Assembly: GCA_900316845.1 (NCBI GenBank)
Contig: ONEG01000003.1
Location: forward strand, 1-64,000
DNA from: an uncultured Bacteroidales bacterium
Lineage (GTDB): Bacteria > Bacteroidota > Bacteroidia > Bacteroidales > Paludibacteraceae
DNA: 64,000 bases
Direction of reading: 5' to 3'
Shown here one piece after another: positions 33,623-41,850 of the stretch; within the stretch, counting starts at the first letter, position 1, and each line of letters starts with the position of its first letter. The notes under the pieces are model-generated. The model ran no database searches. It was not told the DNA's origin and was given only the letters and a program-made list of their open reading frames with translations. The position numbers were made by a program, and so were the translations under genes.

Positions 33623-34392
33623 ATCTTAATAACGTAGTACGCAGCTGTGGTGTAGAAATTACGAACCCACGGCAGAGCGCGCAGCACGGGCCATACGCGC
33701 ATCTTGCGTAAGTGAAACTTCACCTCATAATTAGGTTGGATGAACCATAGCGTTTTCCTCAGTACCTGATACTTCTCGTGACGAAGAATGCGTTCGAACC
33801 GCTCGATGGAGATACCCGTTTCTTTGATCTCTAACAAGTCCTCAATCGTCTTCTCTTTCTCGCCTGCTTTGCGTAAGAGTGCCGCATAAGTCTTTGCCGG
33901 CAGCAGGTGGATGAACGGCGTCTTGGACAGTTTGCTCAGACAGATCTGCTGGTGCCCGCCAAAAGGCATTTGCCATGCCGGAAAACCGAAGAAGACGACA
34001 CCTCCGGGGGCAATGAAACGCTTGAGGAAAGCCATGAATTGCTCCTGGTTGTGAATATGCTCGATGACGTCCCGCAGGATGATCAGGTCATACTCCGTCG
34101 GGGTGATCTTGTAGATGTCCTCGGCGATGAGCGTCAGACGGTCAAGATGCGGATGGCCTGCCATAAAGACTTTCGCATTCTCAATCTGCCCTTTGTTGAG
34201 GTCGATACCCGTACAATGATAGCCGCGGTCGAGGAAGGGCTTGAGGTTGCCTCCTTCGCCGCAACCGATCTCCAGCACGCGTACCCCTTCGTGCAGCGGG
34301 AAGACCTGCTCGATATAGGGGATCACGTATTTCTCTGTGGTCTCTGCCTGCTCGTTGAAGTAGAGCAAACGATTTCGATGACGTTCTTGCAT
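33619..34392 (-). CDS. Class I SAM-dependent methyltransferase within the bat cluster
   Basis: The 257-residue cytoplasmic protein has motif I VLEIGCGEGG (near 37-46), motif II TGIDLNK, and DLIILRDVIEHIHN, followed by a C-terminal part with FGFPAWQMPFGGHQQI. It belongs to the general Methyltransf_11/25/UbiE-like group, and the closest relatives act on small molecules, lipids or glycans. The substrate cannot be told. It is inserted between batA and the batB-batC fusion and overlaps batB by 4 bp, so it is co-translated with the aerotolerance genes. This placement is unusual and hints at a linked function. Confidence 0.85.
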   Translation of the reverse strand: MQERHRNRLLYFNEQAETTEKYVIPYIEQVFPLHEGVRVLEIGCGEGGNLKPFLDRGYHCTGIDLNKGQIENAKVFMAGHPHLDRLTLIAEDIYKITPTEYDLIILRDVIEHIHNQEQFMAFLKRFIAPGGVVFFGFPAWQMPFGGHQQICLSKLSKTPFIHLLPAKTYAALLRKAGEKEKTIEDLLEIKETGISIERFERILRHEKYQVLRKTLWFIQPNYEVKFHLRKMRVWPVLRALPWVRNFYTTAAYYVIKI

Positions 34393-34393
34393 A

Positions 34394-35380
34394 TTAATTA
34401 CTTATTGTGCGTAAAACAAAATATCTCAAAATAATCTCTAACAGCAGGCAGAACAACGCGGCGAAGAGGAACGGAGCGAAGTTCTCTGTGTGTTTGCTGT
34501 ACTCGCGAACACGCAGTTTGGTCTTCTCCAGCTGGTCAATCTGCTCGTAGATACGTTTGAGGCTGGTGTTGTCCGTCGCGCGGAAATACTGGCCTCCGGT
34601 AGTCTCCGCGATGCCGCGCAGCGTACCTTCGTCAAACTCCGAGTCCATCGTCACGTACTGCATCCCCATCGGTGTCTTCACCGGCACGCGGGTCTGCCCG
34701 TACGAGCCCACGCCGACCGTATAAACGCGGATCCCGTAGGTCTTGGCAATCTGCGCCGCCGTCTGCGGATCAATATCACCGCGGTTGTTCGAACCGTCGG
34801 TCAGCAGAATCACCACTTTTGATTTCGTCTCGCTGTCTTTCATCCGGTTCACGGCGTTCGCCAGACCCAGACCGATGGCAGTACCGTCCTCAATCATCCC
34901 GTATTCGACGGATTTGAAGAGGTTGACAAGCACGGCGTGATCCGTCGTCAGAGGGCATTGCGTGAAACTCTCTCCGGCGAAGACCACCAGACCGATCTGG
35001 TCATTCGGTCGCGCGATCACGAAATCCGAAGCCACTTGTTTGGCAGCTTCCAGACGGTTCGGCCGAAGGTCCTCCGCTAACATCGTACCAGATATATCCA
35101 GCGCCATCATGATGTCGATTCCTTCCATCGACTCCGACGACCAGCGGTTGGTCAACTGCGGGCGCGCGAGCGCGAGTGATAATAAGGTGATAGCCGCTAC
35201 ACGAAGACCGAACGGCACGTGCAGCAACCAGATCCGCCAACTCTTCGGCTGAGCCGCCAATGTGCCGGTGTCCGAGATCTGAAGGCTGGCATCGGACTTG
35301 CGAAGCTCGTACAGATACCACACGATCACGGGGATCAGCAGCAGTAGTAAAAATAAATATCCCGGATTAGCAAAACTCAT
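34394..35380 (-). CDS. batA: BatA von Willebrand A protein
   Basis: The 328-residue inner-membrane protein has helices at about 8-22 and 55-75, and a VWA domain (about 88-290). The domain has the metal-site motif DISGT, the RPNRLEAAK helix, VVFAGESFTQCPLT, and ILLTDGSNNRGDI. A C-terminal helix ends it. This is the classic BatA architecture. It lies between the Bat-associated gene at 35398 and the methyltransferase. The third metal-site residue is Thr rather than Ser, which is common in BatA. Confidence 0.93.
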   Translation of the reverse strand: MSFANPGYLFLLLLLIPVIVWYLYELRKSDASLQISDTGTLAAQPKSWRIWLLHVPFGLRVAAITLLSLALARPQLTNRWSSESMEGIDIMMALDISGTMLAEDLRPNRLEAAKQVASDFVIARPNDQIGLVVFAGESFTQCPLTTDHAVLVNLFKSVEYGMIEDGTAIGLGLANAVNRMKDSETKSKVVILLTDGSNNRGDIDPQTAAQIAKTYGIRVYTVGVGSYGQTRVPVKTPMGMQYVTMDSEFDEGTLRGIAETTGGQYFRATDNTSLKRIYEQIDQLEKTKLRVREYSKHTENFAPFLFAALFCLLLEIILRYFVLRTISN

Positions 35381-35390
35381 AACTTTTCAT

Positions 35391-35433
35391 CATTTCATCA
35401 TTGAGCGACATCTGTCGCGCTCATTTCATCATT
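35391..35433. repeat. Twelve-base direct repeat around a hairpin at a gene end
   Basis: CATTTCATCATT occurs at 35391-35402 and 35422-35433. Between them GAGCGACA and TGTCGCGCTC can form an imperfect hairpin. The stop codon of the 35398 gene lies in the first copy, so the last ten codons (ending SATDVAQ) derive from the repeat. Confidence 0.6.
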
Positions 35434-36300
35434 AATCACTTCCTTTGTCTCTTTGACAAACTCATACGCCGTACTCAGCGCCTGCTCGTTCTCGTCCGGC
35501 GTCGTGTGCCATTTGGCGAACTTCACGAGGTCGGCAAGTTGCAGCATCTTACTGAGTTTGGCAAAGAGCTCTTTGTCGATAAGCGGTTTCATCGCACGCA
35601 GCGTCTCGTCGGAGGTCTTCTCCGTACTCTGTACGTCAAAACGGCGACTGATATACTCACGCACGACATCCGTCAACTCGGTCTGGTACTCCTTGACCTT
35701 ACCGTCTTTCCAGATCTTCTGCGCCTTGATCTCGTCGAGTTTCTCCAACGCCACTTCATCCGCCGGACGCAGCAGCTCCGGCTCGATGACATCTTCCTCT
35801 TTGAGGAAATGCTTGCGGTACCACTGTACGCCGTAGTATGCGCCTACAAAAAGACCGATAACCGCCAAAGCGAGCAGGATCCACCGGAGGATGCCCCACC
35901 AGTATATCGGCGCTTTCTCGATGTCCTTGATATCCGTGATGGCGAGTGAACTGTCCACCTCGAAAGGCTGGATGACGTTCAGCGCCATAGGCTCGGTCCG
36001 GAAAGTGTCTCCGCCGCTCACAACCGCTATCGGCGCCACAGCAAAGAGGCTGTCTTTGAACGACGTCAGCGTCAGCTTCTGGCTCAACTGCAGCCGTCCG
36101 TCGGGTAGGGTAGTGGTGTCCACCGCCGAGCGGTCAACGATCTCTATACCGTCCTGCAGCGTCTCGCCGAAAACAGGCATCTCGACACGCTCGTTCGCCT
36201 CCTGCGTCACACTCAGGTGCATCGCCGTCTGGTCGCCGATCATCAGCATCGTCGAGTCGATCGACGCAGAAACAACTATCGCTAATAAAATATTCATCAT
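35398..36300 (-). CDS. Bat-cluster membrane protein, DUF4381-like
   Basis: The 300-residue protein starts with a signal peptide-like helix and then has a periplasmic beta domain (about 20-130). One transmembrane helix (ILRWILLALAVIGLFVGAYYG, near 140-160) is followed by a cytoplasmic helical region of about 130 residues with a conserved VVREYISRRFDV segment. This matches the protein found between the DUF58 and batA genes in Bacteroides aerotolerance clusters. Start overlaps the DUF58 gene by 4 bp. The extreme C-terminus is repeat-derived. Confidence 0.85.
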   Translation of the reverse strand: MMNILLAIVVSASIDSTMLMIGDQTAMHLSVTQEANERVEMPVFGETLQDGIEIVDRSAVDTTTLPDGRLQLSQKLTLTSFKDSLFAVAPIAVVSGGDTFRTEPMALNVIQPFEVDSSLAITDIKDIEKAPIYWWGILRWILLALAVIGLFVGAYYGVQWYRKHFLKEEDVIEPELLRPADEVALEKLDEIKAQKIWKDGKVKEYQTELTDVVREYISRRFDVQSTEKTSDETLRAMKPLIDKELFAKLSKMLQLADLVKFAKWHTTPDENEQALSTAYEFVKETKEVINDEMSATDVAQ

Positions 36301-37199
36301 TTTCTAAAAAGTTGCATTAACTTTTTCACATAATCTTCGTCCGTCCGCATGGACACGTGGTTCATGCCGGTCTTTGAGTACATCGTTTCCAGCGCCTCCT
36401 GCTGCTTGCGCCATGCCTCGGCATAGGCGTTGCGCACGCTTGCAAGCGATGTATCTGCCCATACGCGGGCACCCGTCTCCGGGTCCTTCACTTTCAGCAG
36501 TCCCACATTCGGCATCTCCGCATCGCGTCGGTCGTAGATCTGTATCGCGCTCAGGTCGTGTTTACGACTCGCGATGACGATAGGTTCTACTTGGCTTTGA
36601 GTGGAGCGGTCTTTCGACTTTCGACTTTCGACTAATTTCGGGTCCATCAGATCCGAAATCAGAAACGCCGTACACCGTCTCTTCTGCGCGTTCGTCAGGT
36701 ACTGCAACGCCGCGTTGATATCCGTCCCGTGGTGTTCGGGTTCGAAGCTCAACAACTCACGGATAATATGCAGCACGTGGCTCTTTCCCTTCTTCGGCGG
36801 AATAAATTTCTCCACCTGGTCGGAGAAGAAGATCACACCCACCTTGTCGTTGTTCTCGATGGTGGAGAAAGCGAGTGTCGCGGCTACTTCGGCCATCGTG
36901 TCGCGTTTCATCTGGCTTTGGGTTCCAAAGTTCCGACTGCCGCTGACATCAACGAGCAACATTACCGTCAACTCGCGTTCCTCTTCATAGACCTTGATGT
37001 ACGGCCGGTTCATTCGCGCTGTCACATTCCAGTCGATCGACCTCACATCATCGCCCGGCTGGTACTCGCGCACCTCGCTGAACGCCATACCACGACCCTT
37101 AAACTGGCTGTGGTACTCGCCTGCGAAGATATTCCGACTCAGCCCGTGGGTCTTGATCTCTATCTTCCTGACTTTTTGTAATAACTCTTCACTTGTCAT
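36297..37199 (-). CDS. DUF58 domain protein of the MoxR/Bat system
   Basis: The 300-residue cytoplasmic protein has the DUF58 signature (FKGRGMAFSEVREYQPGDDVR, with IDWNVTAR) followed by a VWA-like fold (LLVDVSGSR, DKVGVIFFSD). Such proteins are paired with MoxR ATPases and are thought to link the ATPase to the membrane VWA proteins. An in-frame block of GAAAGTC heptamers (36609-36632) adds VESRKSKDRS near residue 190, between the strand DLMDPKL and the next helix. It follows moxR after a 140-bp gap. Confidence 0.92.
   Translation of the reverse strand: MTSEELLQKVRKIEIKTHGLSRNIFAGEYHSQFKGRGMAFSEVREYQPGDDVRSIDWNVTARMNRPYIKVYEEERELTVMLLVDVSGSRNFGTQSQMKRDTMAEVAATLAFSTIENNDKVGVIFFSDQVEKFIPPKKGKSHVLHIIRELLSFEPEHHGTDINAALQYLTNAQKRRCTAFLISDLMDPKLVESRKSKDRSTQSQVEPIVIASRKHDLSAIQIYDRRDAEMPNVGLLKVKDPETGARVWADTSLASVRNAYAEAWRKQQEALETMYSKTGMNHVSMRTDEDYVKKLMQLFRK
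36609..36632 (-). repeat. GAAAGTC heptamers inside the DUF58 gene
   Basis: On the minus strand: GTC, GAAAGTC, GAAAGTC, GAAAGAC. The same closing GAAAGAC is found in fumarase and rimP. Confidence 0.85.
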
Positions 37200-37288
37200 A
37201 AATCTATTGGATTATAGACCGTTCGCTGCGCTCACTAAAGGAATCAGGAATAAGGACAAAAATGTTTTGTGTAGTCGAAGCCGTTTAG

Positions 37289-37334
37289 TCTTTACTCTTT
37301 CAGCGAAGCGGTCCTTACTCTTTCAGCGTAGCGG
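37289..37334. repeat. 23-bp tandem repeat with GCGAAGC core
   Basis: TCTTTACTCTTTCAGCGAAGCGG and TCCTTACTC-TTTCAGCGTAGCGG-type units stand head to tail between moxR and the DUF58 gene. Related pairs occur at 60832-60883, 62711-62764 and, as a 25-bp version, inside the DAHP synthase gene. Confidence 0.85.
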
Positions 37335-37338
37335 TCTA

Positions 37339-38328
<990 letters not shown>

Positions 38329-38331
38329 AAT

Positions 38332-38382
38332 CTTTATAGTGTTTTTATTAATTATCCTTTATAGTGTTTTTTATTAATTATC
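38332..38382. repeat. 25/26-bp tandem duplication upstream of moxR
   Basis: CTTTATAGTG, a T-run and ATTAATTATC occur twice (38332-38356 and 38357-38382), differing by one T in the run. Confidence 0.85.
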
Positions 38383-38473
38383 TTAGATAATTTACCTACT
38401 ACAAATTCCGTGCCAAACTCATCTTTTTCCAGTACTTTCGCCGGATATTATCGGCATTTACGTCGTCTATTCT

Positions 38474-38598
38474 GCCGGATGTCATCCGGCTTTCATCTGC
38501 CCGCGAGTTCCGCGAGCGGGTTGCTATCGCTTTTTGCCCCGCCTTGTCCTGTGTGCGCCACCTCCGCTGGCGCGTTTCTTTTGCCTTTACCTCCGGTG
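38474..38598 (+). repeat. 125-bp direct repeat, left copy
   Basis: It begins with the palindrome GCCGGATGTCATCCGGC and contains further hairpins (CGCG-AGTTC-CGCG and GCGCCA-CCTCCGC-TGGCGC). It ends CTCCGGTG. A second copy at 40598-40718 is more than 90% identical by eye, in the same orientation. Confidence 0.9.
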
Positions 38599-38660
38599 GC
38601 GCACCTAAATATGCCTATTCCGGCCTAAATTGGCCTATTTCGCAAAAAATTCCTCAAAAA

Positions 38661-38692
38661 TTTGCGTATATCAAAAAATAGTTGTACCTTTG
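38661..38692 (+). promoter_or_regulatory. Promoter of the glycosyltransferase cassette
   Basis: TTTG (38661-38664), 20 bases, TACCTTTG (38685-38692). The expected start near 38699 leaves a leader of about 335 bases before the ATG at 39034. Confidence 0.85.
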
Positions 38693-38698
38693 CACCCG

Positions 38699-39033
38699 CA
38701 AAGGTTTCAACAACCTCTCGTCACTCCCTGACGTTAAACAGGAGGACAAGCGCGAAACGTCGCGCTAATTAAATAAAAACAAAGCATTACTATTATTTCG
38801 CGTTCAAGAAAAAGTCTGGAAAACTAATTTCTTGCAGAATTAGAAATAGCAATGTTCACGGGAGTTGAAGTACTTCCCACTTTCACTATAATACACTGAT
38901 ATGTGTCGGTGTGAGTATATCTATAGTGAAAGGCGGGTTTTATTCCAGACTTCCCGTGAACGCGAGTAGATATACTCACTTTTCTTTTCTACTTGTTGAA
39001 ATTGATAGTTATGCGCAAAAATAACTATCAATT
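38699..39033 (+). ncRNA. Long structured 5' leader with alternative pairings
   Basis: Three perfect small hairpins come first: AGGTT/AACCT (38702/38712), CGTCA/TGACG (38719/38729) and AGCGCG/CGCGCT (38749/38761). Then there are long perfect complements. TCGCGTTCA (38798) pairs with TGAACGCGA (38957). AAGTCTGGAA (38812) pairs with TTCCAGACTT (38943). TTTCACTATA (38881) pairs with TATAGTGAAA (38922). GTGAGTATATC (38911) pairs with GATATACTCAC (38969). GTTCACGGGA (38854) pairs with TCCCGTGAAC (38952), which excludes the first two pairings. Finally a 13-bp perfect hairpin (39000-39012 with 39021-39033) ends at the base before the start codon. This looks like a riboregulatory leader that can mask translation. 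The ligand or partner is unknown, and no known riboswitch class was recognised. Confidence 0.65.
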
Positions 39034-40110
39034 ATGAGTACCTCGACAAATCGTAAGATTATTATTGATCCACGAAGTAGTTATGCTTATGGCTCATTTT
39101 ATTTGTATGGATTGATCCGCTTGTTTGGGGAAGCAAATGTGCGGTTCTCGATGAAACCATTTCGTGAACTTCCAGATGTGGGATGGAATTTTAGATTCAT
39201 TGCTGTCAGTCAAGACCAAGTAACAAAATATCATATACATACTGATGATTCTTGGCAGATTCATGAAACTGATTACAAATGGTGTGATGTGTATGGAAGT
39301 GTTAATGCGAATTTTAAAGAAACTCCCAAAGAAAAATATCCCAAGCTTGTTTCGCTGGTCCCCTCTTTTGGTATATGTGCCATGACCGATTCTAAGGCGT
39401 TTATTATGGCTATAGATACTTTCTTATCAGCTATGCCAACAATAATAAAAAGACAAGAGTGGAATAAATACAAGAATACAATGGATAGAGATGTTTATAA
39501 AAACATTAAACACCATTTTGGAAAGATCTATAAGACTCAGAAAAACAGAATGCCTTATACTTCATATGTGGAGGCATGTGATAGTTTGGATGATTACATT
39601 TTCTTCTGTAGCACTTTGTGGTATGATCATCCAGACAATCAAAACGACAAAGGAGTAAATCTCCGTAGAGCAATATACATGAGAACATGTAAGTCAATGC
39701 CGAATGTCCATTTTGATGGAGGTTTTGTGGCAGATCCTACATCTTCTAAAGAGAAATTTGCTGATTTGTTAACGAATGGTGTCAACATGAGCGAATGGAT
39801 GAGAAAAACAAAATTGTCTGCTTTTGTTTTCAATACTCCTGCATTCTGGAATTGTCACGGCTGGAAATTAGGAGAGTATTTAGCATTAGGTAAGTGTATT
39901 ATTTCGACTCCACTATCAAACGATTTACCAGCTCCCTTAGTGCATGGAGTTCATATACACTATGTAGAACCCAATGAAAAATCAATTAGTGAAGCTGTTG
40001 AATATATACTATCTCATAAAGAATATCGTAAGACTTTAGAAAGAAATGCAAAAGCATATTGGGATAAATATGGAACTCCGGAGCAATCTTTACATTTACT
40101 TGGTTTATAA
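39034..40110 (+). CDS. Glycosyltransferase-like protein in an AT-rich cassette
   Basis: The 358-residue cytoplasmic protein has no signal or membrane helix. Its C-terminal half carries a GT-B-like donor site: SAFVFNTPAFWNCHGWKLGEYLALGKCIISTPLSNDLP, in the style of family-1/exostosin-like glycosyltransferases, followed by HIHYVEPNEKSISEAVEYIL. The N-terminal half (residues 1-180) is divergent. Sugar and acceptor are unknown. The gene is clearly richer in AT than the flanking genes. It stands alone with its own promoter, a structured leader whose last hairpin abuts the ATG, and a strong terminator, and lies between two direct repeats, so transfer or cassette exchange is likely. Confidence 0.75.
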   Translation: MSTSTNRKIIIDPRSSYAYGSFYLYGLIRLFGEANVRFSMKPFRELPDVGWNFRFIAVSQDQVTKYHIHTDDSWQIHETDYKWCDVYGSVNANFKETPKEKYPKLVSLVPSFGICAMTDSKAFIMAIDTFLSAMPTIIKRQEWNKYKNTMDRDVYKNIKHHFGKIYKTQKNRMPYTSYVEACDSLDDYIFFCSTLWYDHPDNQNDKGVNLRRAIYMRTCKSMPNVHFDGGFVADPTSSKEKFADLLTNGVNMSEWMRKTKLSAFVFNTPAFWNCHGWKLGEYLALGKCIISTPLSNDLPAPLVHGVHIHYVEPNEKSISEAVEYILSHKEYRKTLERNAKAYWDKYGTPEQSLHLLGL

Positions 40111-40161
40111 ACAATATCTTTCGATCTTTCGATAACCCGAAAACTCGATCTATCGGAACTC

Positions 40162-40196
40162 CTGCCTGCTCAACCTCCGAGCAGGCAGTTTTTTTT
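40162..40196 (+). terminator. Strong intrinsic terminator after the glycosyltransferase
   Basis: CTGCCTGCTC (40162-40171) pairs perfectly with GAGCAGGCAG (40179-40188), followed by eight T. Confidence 0.95.
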
Positions 40197-40224
40197 CTTT
40201 CTTGTTATTTCCGCCGGATTGAAT

Positions 40225-40378
40225 CCGGCTTTTCCTTCTTCGTATTCCGCCAGATACTATCCGTTTTTTCATCGTTTGTCTCTTTCGCCGGATGTTGTCA
40301 TCCGGCTTTTCCTTCTTCGTATTCCGCCAGATACTATCCGTTTTTTCATCGTTTGTCTCTTTCGCCGGATGTTGTCAT
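40225..40378 (+). repeat. Two identical 77-bp tandem units
   Basis: The unit beginning CCGGCTTTTCCTTCTTCG occurs at 40225-40301 and 40302-40378 without visible mismatch, and a third copy begins (CCGGCTTTTC) at 40379. Each unit ends in the palindromic GCCGGATGTTGTCAT. Confidence 0.95.
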
Positions 40379-40597
40379 CCGGCTTTTCTCTGTGCATTTC
40401 TCGCGCATCATTGCGCGAGCCTCGTACACCATTACCCGCCTCTACGTATGCCCTCTGGTCTAACTCTCGGCGCTATTCCGCCGAGTCCCGAATGATCTGT
40501 GTCCATTGTGCCGGATGCCATCCGGCTTCCCCTTCTTCGTCATCCGCCGGCTTTCCCTTCTTTGTCTTCCGCCTCTTTTCTCTACTTCGTTAGTTGT

Positions 40598-40718
40598 GCC
40601 GGATGTCATCCGGCTTTCATCTGTCCGCGAGTTCCGCGAGCGGGTTTCTATCGCTTTTAGCCCCTCCTTGTCCTGTGTGCGCCACCTCCGCTGGCGCGTT
40701 TTTTTGTTACCTCCGGTG
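40598..40718 (+). repeat. 121-bp direct repeat, right copy
   Basis: It matches the copy at 38474-38598 with about five substitutions and one small length difference near the end. The glycosyltransferase cassette lies between the two copies. Confidence 0.9.
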
Positions 40719-40806
40719 CTTTTCTCCTCCCCAAACCCCTTCAAAAAGTATATTATATATTAATATATAATATAGTATTCTTTACCTAAAAAATCCTCCG
40801 TTTTTT

Positions 40807-40837
40807 CTTGCAAATCTCAAAAAAAGCAGTACCTTTG
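40807..40837 (+). promoter_or_regulatory. Promoter of the 40957 gene
   Basis: CTTG (40807-40810, three of four matches), 19 bases, TACCTTTG (40830-40837). The transcript start falls at the beginning of the 11-bp repeat block. Confidence 0.75.
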
Positions 40838-40844
40838 CACAAAA

Positions 40845-40899
40845 TTAGTGCGTGATTAGTGCGTGATAAGTGCGTCATAAGTACGAGGTAAGTACGATA
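40845..40899 (+). repeat. Five 11-bp units in a transcript leader
   Basis: TTAGTGCGTGA twice, then TAAGTGCGTCA, TAAGTACGAGG and TAAGTACGATA, without gaps, directly after the promoter. Confidence 0.9.
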
Positions 40900-40956
40900 T
40901 TTTCGGCCTAATCACAGCGGATTTACAGCCCTAATCACAAAATACCAACTCTTTAT

Positions 40957-41400
40957 ATGGCAAAAATCAAACACACCTCTCACATCGAAGAAATCCTCGG
41001 TGCTCATGAAAAAGGCGGCATGACTGAGCGCCGCAAACATTACCATGACTACGACGGTAATGTCACTAAAGTCGGCCGTCTGGAGGCCTATACCCCTAAG
41101 CCCCGCAACTATAATGCGAACCCCATCCTTGCCGGCGAGCGGGCTAACATGACCGCTTTCGGTAACGCTTCCCACCTCGCGCAAGAGTTCATTGACGCCC
41201 TCAAGAACAAGATGCCCCTTCCGCCCGAGAAACAAGCACTCCTTGACTCCTACAAAGCCCGTTTCTACGAACAACTCAAAGGCAAGCCGGATCCAATCGC
41301 ACCCAAGGACAAAGACGGCAATTTTACCATCTATGCTCGCATCGATAATTTCATCCGGGCTATCCTTCGAAAAGAAACTTCCGGCGATTTTTGCAAATAA
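40957..41400 (+). CDS. Conserved hypothetical Bacteroidales protein
   Basis: The 147-residue soluble protein is charged and Pro/Lys-rich. It has MTERRKHYHDYDGNV near the start, GRLEAYTPKPRNYNANP, and a helical central part (NASHLAQEFIDALK, PEKQALLDSYKARFYEQL). I recall similar small proteins in Bacteroidales with the 'Y.V.NPRNY..NP' type of segment, but no function is known. It has its own promoter with 11-bp repeats in the leader. Its stop codon touches the promoter of the next operon. Confidence 0.75.
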   Translation: MAKIKHTSHIEEILGAHEKGGMTERRKHYHDYDGNVTKVGRLEAYTPKPRNYNANPILAGERANMTAFGNASHLAQEFIDALKNKMPLPPEKQALLDSYKARFYEQLKGKPDPIAPKDKDGNFTIYARIDNFIRAILRKETSGDFCK

Positions 41401-41401
41401 A

Positions 41402-41433
41402 TTTGCATGTTTCAAAAAAATGTTGTATCTTTG
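41402..41433 (+). promoter_or_regulatory. Promoter of the lipoprotein/radical SAM operon
   Basis: TTTG (41402-41405), 20 bases, TATCTTTG (41426-41433). The start of transcription should be near 41440, some 20 bases before the first ATG. Confidence 0.88.
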
Positions 41434-41458
41434 CACCGATTTTTAATTCCGTACCATT

Positions 41459-41653
41459 ATGAGAAACATCATCGACCGGATTTTGCGGATGAGCATCAAG
41501 CTCTGCTTGTTGACCGGAGTCGCGTTCACTTTTGCGGCTTGTTACGGTCCAGCTCCTACGCGTTACGAAGACGATCCTGCTTTCGTCGAGGACCAGGAGC
41601 AAGTGGATGAAGTGCTCCAAAAAGAAGCGGAAGAAACCCCAAAAACGAAATGA
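41459..41653 (+). CDS. Mini-lipoprotein 1, putative radical SAM substrate
   Basis: The 64-residue precursor has a lipoprotein signal with lipobox FAAC (Cys28), leaving a mature peptide of only 37 residues that begins CYGPAPTRYED and is otherwise acidic and Glu/Gln-rich. The Tyr-Gly-x-x-Pro motif directly after the lipid-anchored Cys is shared with the next gene. Small Bacteroidota lipoproteins with YGxP motifs next to a radical SAM/SPASM gene have been grouped as likely substrates of that enzyme (I recall the TIGRFAM pair 'lipo_with_rSAM' and 'rSAM_w_lipo'; not checked). Its stop overlaps the next ATG (ATGA). Confidence 0.8.
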   Translation: MRNIIDRILRMSIKLCLLTGVAFTFAACYGPAPTRYEDDPAFVEDQEQVDEVLQKEAEETPKTK

Positions 41654-41850
41654 TGAGAACTAAATTTCTGACACGCATCAATGCGCTGATTGTGCTTATT
41701 CTCGGCGCATTAGGTATAGGCAGCTGCGACAGAGCGCCGGAGTGTAAGTATGGCCCGCCGCCCGAGAACGATAGCACCGGCTATCAGTCGGACGACATCG
41801 AAGAACTTTACGGTATTCCCATGCCTCCGGAAGATGAACCTGCGCTTTAA
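41650..41850 (+). CDS. Mini-lipoprotein 2, putative radical SAM substrate
   Basis: The 66-residue precursor has a signal helix and lipobox GIGSC (Cys26). The mature 41 residues hold CKYGPPP (Tyr34) and LYGIPMPP (Tyr54), two copies of the YGxP motif also seen in the previous gene, and end EDEPAL. The gene overlaps the preceding stop by 4 bp and the radical SAM start by 17 bp. Tight translational coupling would give the enzyme and both candidate substrates together. That the Tyr, Gly or Pro residues are modified is inference from the family pairing. Confidence 0.82.
   Translation: MMRTKFLTRINALIVLILGALGIGSCDRAPECKYGPPPENDSTGYQSDDIEELYGIPMPPEDEPAL

Larger units (their letters stand above)
38329..38660. 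other. Intergenic region upstream of moxR with hairpin repeats
   Basis: It holds the 25-bp duplication next to moxR, one copy of the 125-bp GC-rich direct repeat, and short CCTAAAT/GGCCTA words before the glycosyltransferase promoter. On the minus strand TTTG with TAAATTAT 19 bases later (near 38420-38390) is a weak candidate for the moxR promoter. No gene is supported. Confidence 0.5.
40197..40806. other. Repeat-filled intergenic region
   Basis: It contains CCGGATT/AATCCGG hairpins, two 77-bp tandem units, scattered GCCGGATG-CATCCGGC palindromes and the right copy of the 125-bp repeat. An AT-rich TATATTAATATATAATA stretch near 40750-40772 leads into the next promoter. Open frames here simply translate repeats and are not genes. 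Confidence 0.7.

Noticed and set aside
38798..38965. Invertible promoter flanked by inverted repeats
   Set aside because: The arms near 38798-38821 and 38943-38965 do form an inverted repeat, but no promoter motif lies between them, and a good fixed promoter lies upstream. A structured RNA explains the data better, though inversion is not excluded.
40225..40378. CRISPR array
   Set aside because: Only two identical head-to-tail 77-bp units without unique spacers. The 7-, 9- and 11-bp arrays also lack spacers, and no cas genes are present.
40219..40763. Several frames of 67-124 codons between 40.2 and 40.8 kb
   Set aside because: They translate the 77-bp and 121-bp repeats and repeat the same peptides; not genes.
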